In this document: piece after piece, positions 54,222 to 63,357 of the stretch | Layout: every line of letters begins with the position of its first letter | Numbering within the stretch: position 1 is the stretch's first letter | Assembly: GCF_014648315.1 (NCBI RefSeq) | Contig: NZ_BMQW01000014.1 | Location: 1-64,000, forward strand | Reading direction: 5' to 3' | Source of the DNA: Shewanella ulleungensis | GTDB lineage: Bacteria; Pseudomonadota; Gammaproteobacteria; Enterobacterales; Shewanellaceae | DNA length: 64,000 nt | The notes under the pieces: generated by a model | What the model was told of the DNA's origin: nothing | The model's input: the letters and a program-made list of their open reading frames with translations, nothing else | Databases searched by the model: none | Position numbers and translations under genes: made by a program

Positions 54222-54893
54222 ATGTTTAGCCTCCAAAGTTTTGATTTTTTACATCAGCTGGCCAATAACAACGACAGAGAGTGGTTTAAAGCTAATCAGC
54301 CTGATTATGAAGATCGTGTCCGCACGCCAGCATTGCAATTTATTGAATCGATGCAAGGTCCTGTTTTGGGCTTGTCGCCTCGTTTTACAGCAATACCTAA
54401 AAAAGTCGGTGGCAGCTTAATGCGTCCACAACGAGACAGCCGCTTTAGCAAAGACAAAACGCCATATAAAACCAATGTGGGTATTCAGTTCCGCCATTTT
54501 CAAGCAAAAGATGTGCATGCTCCAGGATTTTATGTCCATGTAGCCAACGACGAATGCTTTATTGCCGCAGGTATTTGGCATCCCGAAGCCAAAGCGTTAA
54601 ATGCGATTAGACAGTGCATAGATGAAAACCCAAACGGTTATAAAAAAGCTTTAGCCGCATTAAACCAAGCGGGGTTCGAACTCACTGGCGACAGCCTAAT
54701 TAGGCCTCCACGAGGGTTTGATAAGCAACATCCGTTAATTGACGAACTTAAACGCAAAGATTTTATCGCCATAAAACCCGTCACAATTGAGCAAGTATGC
54801 AGTAAAGACTTTGTTGAGTTTTGTACAAAAGAATTTGAGCAAACTCGTTCATTAATGGCTTACCTGTGTTTTGCGTTATCATTAGACTTTTAA
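54222..54893 (+). CDS. DUF2461/TIGR02453 family protein
   Basis: The 223-residue protein contains FLHQLANNNDREWFKANQPDYE near the N-terminus and RDSRFSKDKTPYKTNVGIQFRH at ~67-90, then GFYVHVANDECFIAAGIWHPE. These are the conserved blocks of DUF2461. The biochemical function of the family is not established. AAGG stands seven bases before the ATG. It is a single gene. A hairpin GCCAGTG...CACTGGC (54971-55000) lies downstream. Confidence 0.85.
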   Translation: MFSLQSFDFLHQLANNNDREWFKANQPDYEDRVRTPALQFIESMQGPVLGLSPRFTAIPKKVGGSLMRPQRDSRFSKDKTPYKTNVGIQFRHFQAKDVHAPGFYVHVANDECFIAAGIWHPEAKALNAIRQCIDENPNGYKKALAALNQAGFELTGDSLIRPPRGFDKQHPLIDELKRKDFIAIKPVTIEQVCSKDFVEFCTKEFEQTRSLMAYLCFALSLDF

Positions 54894-54968
54894 CATCAAA
54901 TATTCTAAACACTAGCTCAATATGTCAAAACGATAATTGCGCTAAACCAACGTTTAGCAATCAATAGT

Positions 54969-55002
54969 AAGCCAGTGAAGAGGTAACTTACTCCACTGGC
55001 TT
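54969..55002. terminator. Weak hairpin after the DUF2461 gene
   Basis: TAAGCCAGTG pairs with CACTGGCTTA around a long loop. The T-run is poor, so termination strength is uncertain. Confidence 0.4.
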
Positions 55003-55094
55003 ATAATGATTTCGTTTCAAGACATGGTAAACTATTGTCATATTGCATTAAGTTGCACCTACATCGTTGTTATATCGTCATATCAGGTCATTAA

Positions 55095-56468
55095 ATGAGT
55101 CAAACACGTTCTGCTCAACCCTTCACTTCCGTGTTCAATGAGACACTTAACATTGAAGCCTCTACACCAGCGCAAAAGCGTGCTCTTAGTTACGCAACTA
55201 CAATCGAGATGCTGTTTAACCAAGTGATGAGCAGCAAAATGCCCGCGGATAGAATTATTGGGCAGTATTTTCGTGAACATAAAAAACACGGTTCAAAAGA
55301 CAGACGTGTAATCCGCGAGAGTCTATTTGGTTTATTTCGTTGGTGGGGTTGGCTAAGTCAGTTACAAGCGTCACAACAACACGTGATTTTGTTTAGGCAA
55401 TTAAGTGCCTGCGCAGCACTAGAGCAGCATACATGGCACGATGTCACCCAAGCGTGGGATGACATCGCAGCGTGGGAAGAAGTATCTAACAGTCAAGCTA
55501 ATACGATCCCAAATACCGAGAGTATTAATGATAAGTTAACGCTATTTATTGGTTTAACTGGCATGACACAGTGTAAAATCAGCGACTTATTACCCCAATG
55601 GTTTTGGCAAACTTGTCCTGTAACAGCTGCAGAAGAGATAGCGGTTGTTGAGGCCATGAGTAGCCGCCCGCCAATATGGGCTCGGACACAAAGTATTTCG
55701 ACTCAGCAAGCTTTAGTGACATTATCTAACGCGGGTATTGAAGCCACAGCCAGTGAGTTTTTTGCTGACGCTATAAGTTTGGGTCACAAAAGTATTAACC
55801 TCAATGAAGTCGACACTTATAAACTCGGCCACCTTGAAATTCAAGATCTTGCGTCGCAAGTGATTGGTCAAATTTGTCAGCCCCAAGCGGATGAGCAGTG
55901 GTGGGATGCCTGCAGTGGTGCAGGCGGTAAGACCTTACAATTACGGTCATTGATGCTGCAGAAAAACCCAAATAGTCGTGGCAGTATTATTGCCTCTGAC
56001 ATTCGTAATAAACCATTAGAAGAACTCAACAAACGTGCTAAGCGTGCAGGCTTTAACCATATTTCGGTTTCTACCTGGAAGTCAGATGCTCTTCCCGTTA
56101 AAGCGAATGCATTTGATGGCGTGTTAGTCGATGCACCTTGCAGCTGTACTGGCACTTGGCGTCGTAATCCTGATATGCGTTGGCTAGACGATGTTAGTGC
56201 TGTCAGTGATAAACCAGTGCTTCAATTGGATATTTTAACTCGAAGTGCTGCTGCCGTTAAATCGGGCGGGCAGTTGGTGTATGCGACGTGTTCGCTATCG
56301 CCGAGTGAGAACGAACACGTCGTTGAGGCTTTTTTAGCGCAAACCAATGAATTTGAGCTAATTCAGGTTACACACCCATTTACTGGTGAGTCATGTAAAA
56401 TGCTCACGATATGGCCGCAACTGGCAGACAGTGACGGTATGTTCGTGGCTAAAATGCGTCGAAGATAA
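55095..56468 (+). CDS. RsmB/NOL1/NOP2/Sun-type RNA m5C methyltransferase
   Basis: This 457-residue protein has the class I methyltransferase signatures of RNA cytosine-C5 enzymes. Motif I is WDACSGAGGKT. Motif IV is DAPCSCTGTWRRNPD with one catalytic Cys; YATCSLSPSENE carries the other. The ~230-residue N-terminal region resembles the NusB/RsmB N-terminal domain only loosely. The target could be 16S rRNA or tRNA; which one is not evident, so no gene symbol is given. A strong terminator follows. Confidence 0.85.
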   Translation: MSQTRSAQPFTSVFNETLNIEASTPAQKRALSYATTIEMLFNQVMSSKMPADRIIGQYFREHKKHGSKDRRVIRESLFGLFRWWGWLSQLQASQQHVILFRQLSACAALEQHTWHDVTQAWDDIAAWEEVSNSQANTIPNTESINDKLTLFIGLTGMTQCKISDLLPQWFWQTCPVTAAEEIAVVEAMSSRPPIWARTQSISTQQALVTLSNAGIEATASEFFADAISLGHKSINLNEVDTYKLGHLEIQDLASQVIGQICQPQADEQWWDACSGAGGKTLQLRSLMLQKNPNSRGSIIASDIRNKPLEELNKRAKRAGFNHISVSTWKSDALPVKANAFDGVLVDAPCSCTGTWRRNPDMRWLDDVSAVSDKPVLQLDILTRSAAAVKSGGQLVYATCSLSPSENEHVVEAFLAQTNEFELIQVTHPFTGESCKMLTIWPQLADSDGMFVAKMRRR

Positions 56469-56509
56469 GATCGACTTCATTTAATAACTATTACTGCTTA
56501 ACAATAAGC

Positions 56510-56538
56510 AAAAACGCCATCAAGTTGATGGCGTTTTT
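56510..56538. terminator. Bidirectional terminator
   Basis: AAAAACGCCATC-AAGTT-GATGGCGTTTTTT is a perfect stem with a five-base loop and A and T runs. It serves the methyltransferase gene and the convergent chemotaxis operon. Confidence 0.93.
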
Positions 56539-56548
56539 TATATCTTAA

Positions 56549-56947
56549 TTACTTTCGATGCAATCTTAAAATCAATTCAGCTTCTGCCTTGGGTAGCTCG
56601 CACTCTTGAATTAGCTCATCAATACCCGCCCCTAGCGCAACCATTTTAACGGCACGAGAATACAATTTAGCTTGTGGGTCTTGCTGGCTAGATTCTTCAA
56701 GCATATCAGATTGTTGAGCAAGCTTTTTTTCTAACTCAACGACTCGCCGGCCAACACCAATTGTTCCGCTTCGCAATTCTTGTAATTCGCGTTTTACAGC
56801 TTCACGTTGGCGATCACTTTCTTTAACCAGCACGGTTAATGCGTCGACTTTAGTCTTTAGCTTACGTGATTGTTTTTGTAAATAAACCACCAAACCGAGA
56901 CAGGCAACTACGGAAACTAGCACTGCAATTAAAAATTCATCACCCAT
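56549..56947 (-). CDS. DUF2802 single-pass membrane protein
   Basis: The protein has 132 residues from ATG 56947 (AGGT six bases upstream; the longer frame to 56965 is not needed). One N-terminal TM (~3-22) is followed by a coiled coil of ~60 residues (KLKTKVDALTVLVKESDRQREAVKRELQEL) and a C-terminal DUF2802 domain (YSRAVKMVALGAGIDELIQECELPKAEAELILRLHRK) that looks like a small helix-turn-helix. It lies at the end of the chemotaxis operon in Shewanella and Vibrio, as I recall. The function is unknown. Confidence 0.8.
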   Translation of the reverse strand: MGDEFLIAVLVSVVACLGLVVYLQKQSRKLKTKVDALTVLVKESDRQREAVKRELQELRSGTIGVGRRVVELEKKLAQQSDMLEESSQQDPQAKLYSRAVKMVALGAGIDELIQECELPKAEAELILRLHRK

Positions 56948-57028
56948 TACATACCTACATTGCAATTACATAAAAGCAAAATAAAAAGCCAACAAACAAT
57001 GGTTGGCTTTAGGATTACAAATTAAAAA

Positions 57029-57523
57029 TTAAAGCTGTGTTAATTCAACCCACTCGTCATCTGATAATAACTTATCAAGGTCAACCAAAATCAATAATTC
57101 ATTATCACGATTACTCACGCCTTGAATAAACTTAGCACTTTCTTCAGTACCTACATTTGGTGCGTTATCGATTTCTGAGCGACGTAAATAAACCACTTCA
57201 GCGACACTATCGACTAAAATACCAATCACTTGTTTTTCGGCTTCGATAATCACAATACGAGTTGAATCATCAAGCTCTGCTGATTGCAAACCAAAACGTG
57301 AGCGAGTATCAATGACAGTTACAACATTGCCACGAAGGTTAATAATACCGAGTACATAATCAGGCGCACCCGGTACAGGTGCTATCTCGGTATAACGCAA
57401 AACTTCTTGAACTTGCATTACATTAATGCCGTAGGTTTCATTGTCTAACTTAAATGTTACCCATTGTAATACTGCATCGTCTTTACCCGCAGCAACCGCT
57501 GCTACACTTCTAGAATCGCTCAT
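57029..57523 (-). CDS. cheW: CheW, chemotaxis coupling protein
   Basis: The 164-residue protein is a single CheW domain: WVTFKLDNETYGINVMQVQEVLRYTEIAPVPGAPDYVLGIINLRGNVVTVIDTR and SVAEVVYLRRSEI. It couples chemoreceptors to CheA. It starts two bases after the parP stop. The order parC-parP-cheW matches the polar chemotaxis arrays of Vibrio. Confidence 0.95.
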   Translation of the reverse strand: MSDSRSVAAVAAGKDDAVLQWVTFKLDNETYGINVMQVQEVLRYTEIAPVPGAPDYVLGIINLRGNVVTVIDTRSRFGLQSAELDDSTRIVIIEAEKQVIGILVDSVAEVVYLRRSEIDNAPNVGTEESAKFIQGVSNRDNELLILVDLDKLLSDDEWVELTQL

Positions 57524-57525
57524 AG

Positions 57526-58593
57526 TTAACCTCGGTCAATCGAATCCTGACAACCTAAACCTGCATCAAGCATTTCTATCAATGCTTGTACATGCAAAAT
57601 GCCACACATTTGTTGTTTTACTACCCCAGCAAGCCAAGGACGCTTACCCGGTTTTTCACGCCAATTGACGTGTGATTTGTCTATCTTCACGGCATTAACC
57701 AATGACTCACAGGTTAACCCCCAAGAACTATTTTCTAACATAACAAGATATTGATAGTTTACTGTTTCTGCCAGTGCTGGTGTATATTTTTCTGGCATAA
57801 CCCAAGCACAGGTATCAACCACATTAATTTTACTGTCACGGTGAGTTTGCACTCCTTTAAACCACGACGGTCTTCCAATAAGATGGTTAATTTTCTCTAT
57901 CTTTATAATGCCACCTAAACTCACTAATGGCACGGCTAAGGTTAAGCCAGCAACATTAAAGAACAATACCTGAAACTCATCATCTAACACTTCTTGTAAA
58001 TTTTGAGTAATACTCGGCGGTGTCGCCCCTGTTTGAGTTTGCAACACTTCTCGTGCAGCTTTTTCTTCAGCGAGCTTGTCATGTTTAATAATAGCGTCTT
58101 TTAATTCAGCTAGCGCACTATTATCAGTTTTTATATCGACTAACGGTTTGATTTCTTTATCCGTTAATGACGTTTTTTGTATATTTGCACTTTTTAGCGC
58201 AGGTTGCTCAATAGGTGTCGCCTCGGTCTGGCTTATGGCCTGGCGTACTCTTTCTGCACTGGCTTTAATTTGCAGTTTTATATCAGTATTTTTATCTGAA
58301 TGTGACACTGCAGATAACAGCTTCTCAAGCGCCAGTTTATCAACTTGTGTTGTCGGTTCAGCAAAACTGCGGGCGACCACTGTTTTTGATTGTGATGCAA
58401 ATGAAGACTCAGGTTTACTGGTCACATTTAGAGTATCAAGCGCTGACTTACTGTCTACTGACGATTTATACTGACTCGCTGTAGGGGCTGCGACTGACTT
58501 AGTTTCAGGTGCTATTGCAGGCTGGGCTGTTGCCGGTTCCTGTAATAAAATACTGAAATAATCAAAAACAGTTTCATCAACCGATTTTGACAT
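57526..58593 (-). CDS. parP: ParP, CheW-domain protein for polar chemotaxis-array localisation
   Basis: The protein has about 355 residues from ATG 58593, which has GGGAG seven bases upstream; the frame to 58650 overlaps parC too far. A long, low-complexity N-terminal part (~1-200) is rich in A, S, T and K. It is followed by a CheW-like domain (FQVLFFNVAGLTLAVPLVSLGGI, then CAWVMPEKYTP, then WGLTCESLV). In Vibrio, ParP binds ParC, CheA and chemoreceptors and holds arrays at the pole. The assignment rests on domain and gene order. Confidence 0.88.
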   Translation of the reverse strand: MSKSVDETVFDYFSILLQEPATAQPAIAPETKSVAAPTASQYKSSVDSKSALDTLNVTSKPESSFASQSKTVVARSFAEPTTQVDKLALEKLLSAVSHSDKNTDIKLQIKASAERVRQAISQTEATPIEQPALKSANIQKTSLTDKEIKPLVDIKTDNSALAELKDAIIKHDKLAEEKAAREVLQTQTGATPPSITQNLQEVLDDEFQVLFFNVAGLTLAVPLVSLGGIIKIEKINHLIGRPSWFKGVQTHRDSKINVVDTCAWVMPEKYTPALAETVNYQYLVMLENSSWGLTCESLVNAVKIDKSHVNWREKPGKRPWLAGVVKQQMCGILHVQALIEMLDAGLGCQDSIDRG

Positions 58594-59371
58594 GCGAAAA
58601 CTCCCGAGCGTATAAAAAATCAAGCAGACGATTATATGCTTTGACCCCACGACTTGTCGCAGAATAATGTGACGCGGGTAAATGCGCTAAGCTGGCATCT
58701 CTGAATTTGGTATCGACTGGGATCACGTCATTGGGCCACAATGTTTGTCCATATTTGTCTTGTAAAAACTGTAACGCAATGGGTGATGCTTTGGTGCGTT
58801 TATCGTACATTGTTGGTAACACAGTATAACTATAGCGAGTCTTTTTAGAACGGCCCATAATTTCCATGGTTTTCACCATTCTCTCCAAGCCTTTTATTGC
58901 TAAAAACTCAGTCTGCACCGGAATGATAATATGTTGACTCGCAGCTAAAGCATTAACCATCAATACACCAAGTACTGGAGGACAATCAATAATTGCCACA
59001 TCATACTTGTCTTCAACTAATGACAATAAATTACGTAACACTAGTCCCATGCCTTCTTGATGCCCTAAAGAGCGGTCAAGTGTAGCAAGTGCCATGTTGG
59101 CAGGAATAATATCTAAGCCTTCTATTTGAGTAGATATAACATTTTGCATAATCATTTCTTGAGTCAACGCTTGATGATTTAAAAAAACATCATAAAGCGA
59201 ACCAGGCACTTCTTCAGAGTCTATACCTAAGTAATAACCCAGTGACGCATGGGGATCAGTATCAATCATCAACACACGTTGACCACGTTTAACTAATGCT
59301 CCAGCTAAACTGGCTACGGTGGTCGTTTTACCCACACCGCCTTTTTGATTTGCTACAGTCCATACTTTCAA
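58577..59371 (-). CDS. parC: ParC, ParA-like ATPase for chemotaxis array positioning
   Basis: The 264-residue protein is a MinD/ParA-type ATPase: deviant Walker A KGGVGKTTT at ~10-18, DTDPHASLGYYLG, and IIDCPPVLG. It positions chemotaxis arrays at the cell pole in Vibrio with ParP. The start is a TTG (59371): GAGAGG lies six bases upstream and the N-terminus KVWTVANQKGG then matches other ParC proteins. The 3' end overlaps parP by 17 bases. Confidence 0.9.
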   Translation of the reverse strand: MKVWTVANQKGGVGKTTTVASLAGALVKRGQRVLMIDTDPHASLGYYLGIDSEEVPGSLYDVFLNHQALTQEMIMQNVISTQIEGLDIIPANMALATLDRSLGHQEGMGLVLRNLLSLVEDKYDVAIIDCPPVLGVLMVNALAASQHIIIPVQTEFLAIKGLERMVKTMEIMGRSKKTRYSYTVLPTMYDKRTKASPIALQFLQDKYGQTLWPNDVIPVDTKFRDASLAHLPASHYSATSRGVKAYNRLLDFLYAREFSHVKIG

Positions 59372-59408
59372 AAAAAGCCTCTCAACTTATCAATATTCGA
59401 TAGAATGC

Positions 59409-59864
59409 TCATTGTTGTTTTTGTTGCTTATCTTCTCGAGTAGTGACTCGAATACCACCATTAGGCAAGCTAATTACTTTAACGCCTTGAGCGTTTTCAG
59501 ATACTATAACTTCTTGTAATGGTAATGTCTGTGAGCTGTCAGCCGATGGTGATAATTTGTCATTACTAGCCGCTTCCGCTCCAGGGCCAATGAACACACT
59601 TTTGGCCTCATCTTTATCGGTTTTAGTAATCATAGCTTGGGTTTGCTCTGGATGCGTTAACAACCAATTGGCAATATTTTCAGCTTGTTCTTCTGGAACC
59701 ATCAACAACACTTGTGAAGCTTTGAGTTGCTCAATCTCTTTTGAGAGCAAGATCATTTTTCGATGCGAATCGGCATATAAGCTTCCTAACACAACGATGG
59801 CGATAAAGCACAAAAATAAGCCTAAGGTCAGCTTAGTGATTAATGATGTCGCAGTATTAGCCAC
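59409..59864 (-). CDS. Single-TM protein of unknown function in the chemotaxis operon
   Basis: The 151-residue protein has one N-terminal TM (~10-30), then a coiled coil (HRKMILLSKEIEQLKASQVLL), a linker containing NWLLTHPEQTQAMI, and a polar C-terminus with VKVISLPNGGIRVTTRED. It overlaps cheB by eight bases. An unnamed gene stands at this place in Vibrio chemotaxis operons too. No family is recognised. Confidence 0.65.
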   Translation of the reverse strand: MANTATSLITKLTLGLFLCFIAIVVLGSLYADSHRKMILLSKEIEQLKASQVLLMVPEEQAENIANWLLTHPEQTQAMITKTDKDEAKSVFIGPGAEAASNDKLSPSADSSQTLPLQEVIVSENAQGVKVISLPNGGIRVTTREDKQQKQQ

Positions 59865-61083
59865 GACTGGTCTCTTTTAAAATAGCATCCGCCATGTTGT
59901 CAAGCGCGATAGAATGTACAGCGATTCCTGTCGAGGCAACCGCTTGCGGCATTCCATAAACAACGCAACTGGCTTCATCTTGAGCCCAAATAGTCGCCCC
60001 AGCAGACTTAAGCATTCTGGCGCCTTCGCGGCCATCGGCTCCCATTCCTGTTAATACCACAGCCAATACATCACCACCATAAGCCTTAGACGCAGACGCA
60101 AAAGTAATATCTACCGATGGTTTGTAGTTCATGTCTGCATTACCAGCCAGTACTTTTAGGCGCGCAGTCATACCCGCACGCTCTAACATTAACTGCATAC
60201 CACCGGGCGCAAGATACGCACAACCAGAGCGCATTACGTCGCCATTTTGTGCTTCTTTCACTTCAATTTTACATAACGAGTTTAAACGAGCGGCAAATGC
60301 GGGTGTAAACGCGGCAGGCATATGCTGAATGAGTACAATAGGATGCGGGTAATTAGCCGGAAATGCCGTCAATACTTTTTGCAGTGCAACAGGCCCTCCA
60401 GTGGAGGTGCCAATGAGTAAGACCTTGTACTGCTTTCCACTGGCTCGAATAGTCGACGTTGATGTCGCTACGGGGGTGGATTGTCGCTCAGAAGATGCAG
60501 AAGTTAATCCACCTCGTGATGACAATGGTGAACTACTTGTCGTTGGGGTAACGGAGTTAAGTCTTGAACCTAACGGTCGACTAGTCGCTCTTAAACTGCT
60601 TTCAGATAAGCTAGCAGAACGGCGAGGTTCTACTGTGTTAGTAGATAAAGAGCTTGGAGTAGATAACGTGCTCGGTCGATACATTCGTCTTCGACCCAAC
60701 GCTTTTATGCGCTGTTGCAACAAACTAATAGCATCATCTTTATTGGTCGCGATGTCTTCAAAACGTTTGGGAAGAAAGTCGAGCGCACCAGCTTCTAGCG
60801 CATCGAGTGTCGCTTTAGCCCCATCATGGGTTAAAGAAGAAAACATCAAAATAGGAGTAGGATTGTTAGCCATAATCTCACGGACAGCACTAATACCGTC
60901 CATAACCGGCATTTCGATGTCCATAGTGATTACTTGAGGTTTTAATTTTGCAGCCATATCAACCGCTTCTCTGCCATTCACAGCAACAGCAACGACTTCG
61001 AGATCAGGATCTTGATTAACAATCTCACTGACTCGACGTCGAAAAAAGCTAGAATCGTCTACAACTAGTACTTTTATGGCCAT
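59857..61083 (-). CDS. cheB: CheB, receptor methylesterase/deamidase with receiver domain
   Basis: The 408-residue protein has a receiver domain at the N-terminus (KVLVVDDSSFFRRRV, phospho-acceptor Asp55 in ITMDIEMPVMDG). A Ser/Thr-rich linker (~130-225) leads to the methylesterase domain: LLIGTSTGGPVAL with catalytic Ser, IQHMPAAFT with His, and LTGMGADG with Asp. The linker is longer than in enteric CheB. AAGGA stands five bases before the ATG. It removes methyl groups from chemoreceptors. Confidence 0.97.
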   Translation of the reverse strand: MAIKVLVVDDSSFFRRRVSEIVNQDPDLEVVAVAVNGREAVDMAAKLKPQVITMDIEMPVMDGISAVREIMANNPTPILMFSSLTHDGAKATLDALEAGALDFLPKRFEDIATNKDDAISLLQQRIKALGRRRMYRPSTLSTPSSLSTNTVEPRRSASLSESSLRATSRPLGSRLNSVTPTTSSSPLSSRGGLTSASSERQSTPVATSTSTIRASGKQYKVLLIGTSTGGPVALQKVLTAFPANYPHPIVLIQHMPAAFTPAFAARLNSLCKIEVKEAQNGDVMRSGCAYLAPGGMQLMLERAGMTARLKVLAGNADMNYKPSVDITFASASKAYGGDVLAVVLTGMGADGREGARMLKSAGATIWAQDEASCVVYGMPQAVASTGIAVHSIALDNMADAILKETSRG

Positions 61084-61113
61084 TTAATTCCTTAACTTAT
61101 GGAACTTTTATTT

Positions 61114-63342
61114 TTATTTTTTGTTTTTAGCGTAATGCTTAAGTAAACCAGGAATATCCAAAATAAGTGCAATACCACCGTCAGAGGTAATAGTCGCTCC
61201 AGCCATACCGGGCGTACCTTGCAACATACTGCCTAACGGTTTAATAACCACTTCTTCTTGACCAATAAGAGCGTCAACAACAAAACCAATTTGTATCGTG
61301 CCAAGCTGCACAATAACAACATGGCCATGCTTTTTATCTCCATGCTTAAACTTCGTTTTCTTGCTATGAAGCCAATGCTCGAGATAAAACAATGGCACTG
61401 CTTTATTACGGAAAATTACCGTTAATTGGCCATCAACAATATTGGTTTTCGTTAAATCTAAATTAAAGATTTCATTAACACTCGACAACGGTAACGCAAA
61501 TACTTGCTTAGACACATCTACCATTAATGTAGGCATAATCGCCAAGGTTAACGGTACTTTAATCTCAAGAACAGTGCCTTTGCCTTTCATTGAATCAATG
61601 TGGACAGTACCGTTTAACTGATTAATACGGGTTTTAACCACATCCATTCCTACACCGCGGCCTGAAATATCAGATATCTCGACCTTGGTTGAGAAACCAG
61701 GAGCAAAAATCAGGTTATAAGCTTCGTTATCAGTCATTCTTGATGCGGCATCTTCGTCTAGCACACCACGCGAGATAGCAATCTGTTTTAGCTTTTCTGG
61801 ATCCATCCCTGCGCCATCATCCTCAATTTTGAGCAGGATATGGTCGCCTTCTTGACTGGCCGATAATGTAATGGTACCCGTTCGCGATTTACCATTGGCT
61901 TCGCGAGTAATTGGCATTTCGATACCATGATCGACTGAGTTTCTCACTAAGTGGACTAAAGGATCGGCTAATGCTTCAACTAAGTTTTTATCAAGATCGG
62001 TTTCTTCACCAATCATGATGAGATCAATTTCTTTATTTAACGTCCGAGCTAAATCTCGCACAACCCTAGGGAACCGGCCAAATACTTTCTTAATTGGCTG
62101 CATTCGGGTTTTCATTACCGCGCCTTGTAAATCTGCAGTAACAAGATCAAGGTTCGCTAACGCTTTAGACATTTCTTCGTCTTCGCGAGTAATCCCTAAA
62201 CTGACTAAGCGATTACGTACTAACACTAATTCGCCAACCATATTCATGATCTGGTCTAAACGAGCGGTATCAACACGAACGGTAGTTTCGCCTTGTGGTA
62301 CAGCGTTGGCTTTAGCCGCTGCGGGTACAGGAACTTTGTCTTTGGCGACTTCAACTTTAGGAACTGGAACTGCTGCAGGCGTTGTTTTGGCAACCGGTGC
62401 AGGCGCAACTGTTTTTGGCGCTTCTGGTGCTTTAGGCGTAGGATTAGCCGTAACCACAGGAGCTGCTTTAGCAACCACTGGAGCACTGCCTTTACCATGT
62501 AACTCATCTAATAAACGTTCAAATTCATCATCAGTGATTTCATCAGAGTCGACCAACGGCTCAACAATAGGCTCAGCCGGTTTAATTTTTTCAGTGACGG
62601 TTTCTGCTTTAGCTTTAAACGATCCAGATCCATGAAGCTCATCGAGCAATGCTTCAAACTCGTCATCGGTAATCTCATCACTATTGCTTGATGATGCGCT
62701 GGCCGATTTGGGTTCTATGGTGTCTTGTTTTACAGGAGAAGAACTCGCTGATGTAGGGCTTTTACCAGAACCATGTAAGGCGTCTAATAATGCTTCAAAT
62801 TCAGACTCGTCAATATCATCGATTCCAGCAGAGTCGAGCGCTGGGGATGATTGAACACTAATGTCTTCGACATATTCAGGCTCAGAAATGTCTACAGCTT
62901 CTTCAATGATTTCAGGTTCAACTGTTGATTGGCCCATTTCAGACGGTAAAGGAGCACCAGAGCTTAATAATTTGAGTTTTGCTAGTAAGTCTGAATCAGC
63001 GGGGTCTTGTTGTTGTCCTTGTTGAGTTTGAGCAAACATAGTATTGATTGCATCAACAGCCTGCAAAATAATGTCCATTAACTCTGCATTGACAACGCGT
63101 TTACCTGTTCGTAAAAGATCGAACGTGTTTTCTGCTTCGTGACACACGTCAACCATCGGAGTTAGGCTTAAAAAGCCTGCTCCACCTTTTACCGTGTGGA
63201 ATCCACGAAAAATAGCATTAAGTAAATCACCGTCATCAGGATTATTTTCAAGAGCGACCAACTGCTCTTGTAGAAGCTCTAAAATCTCACCAGCTTCAAT
63301 TAAAAAGTCCTGGAGTATCTCTTCATCAACATCAAATGACAT
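61114..63342 (-). CDS. cheA: CheA, chemotaxis histidine kinase with a triplicated linker motif
   Basis: The 742-residue protein has P1/HPt at ~1-115 with phospho-acceptor His49 (FRGFHTVKGGAGF). In place of a recognisable P2 domain there is a ~230-residue linker containing three copies of an EFExLLDxLHG motif (residues ~175-193, 222-240 and 267-285), then a Pro/Ala/Lys-rich stretch. P3 dimerisation (~350-410), the kinase domain (HLVRNSVDHGIE, DDGAGMD, GRGVGMDVV) and the CheW-like P5 (~600-742) follow. AGGAG lies eight bases before the ATG. Confidence 0.95.
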   Translation of the reverse strand: MSFDVDEEILQDFLIEAGEILELLQEQLVALENNPDDGDLLNAIFRGFHTVKGGAGFLSLTPMVDVCHEAENTFDLLRTGKRVVNAELMDIILQAVDAINTMFAQTQQGQQQDPADSDLLAKLKLLSSGAPLPSEMGQSTVEPEIIEEAVDISEPEYVEDISVQSSPALDSAGIDDIDESEFEALLDALHGSGKSPTSASSSPVKQDTIEPKSASASSSNSDEITDDEFEALLDELHGSGSFKAKAETVTEKIKPAEPIVEPLVDSDEITDDEFERLLDELHGKGSAPVVAKAAPVVTANPTPKAPEAPKTVAPAPVAKTTPAAVPVPKVEVAKDKVPVPAAAKANAVPQGETTVRVDTARLDQIMNMVGELVLVRNRLVSLGITREDEEMSKALANLDLVTADLQGAVMKTRMQPIKKVFGRFPRVVRDLARTLNKEIDLIMIGEETDLDKNLVEALADPLVHLVRNSVDHGIEMPITREANGKSRTGTITLSASQEGDHILLKIEDDGAGMDPEKLKQIAISRGVLDEDAASRMTDNEAYNLIFAPGFSTKVEISDISGRGVGMDVVKTRINQLNGTVHIDSMKGKGTVLEIKVPLTLAIMPTLMVDVSKQVFALPLSSVNEIFNLDLTKTNIVDGQLTVIFRNKAVPLFYLEHWLHSKKTKFKHGDKKHGHVVIVQLGTIQIGFVVDALIGQEEVVIKPLGSMLQGTPGMAGATITSDGGIALILDIPGLLKHYAKNKK

Positions 63343-63357
63343 TAAATTGACTCCTAA

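Noticed and set aside
62000..62640. Long plus-strand frames opposite cheA
   Set aside because: They are antisense shadows of the low-complexity Pro/Ala/Lys linker of CheA, without ribosome sites or domains.
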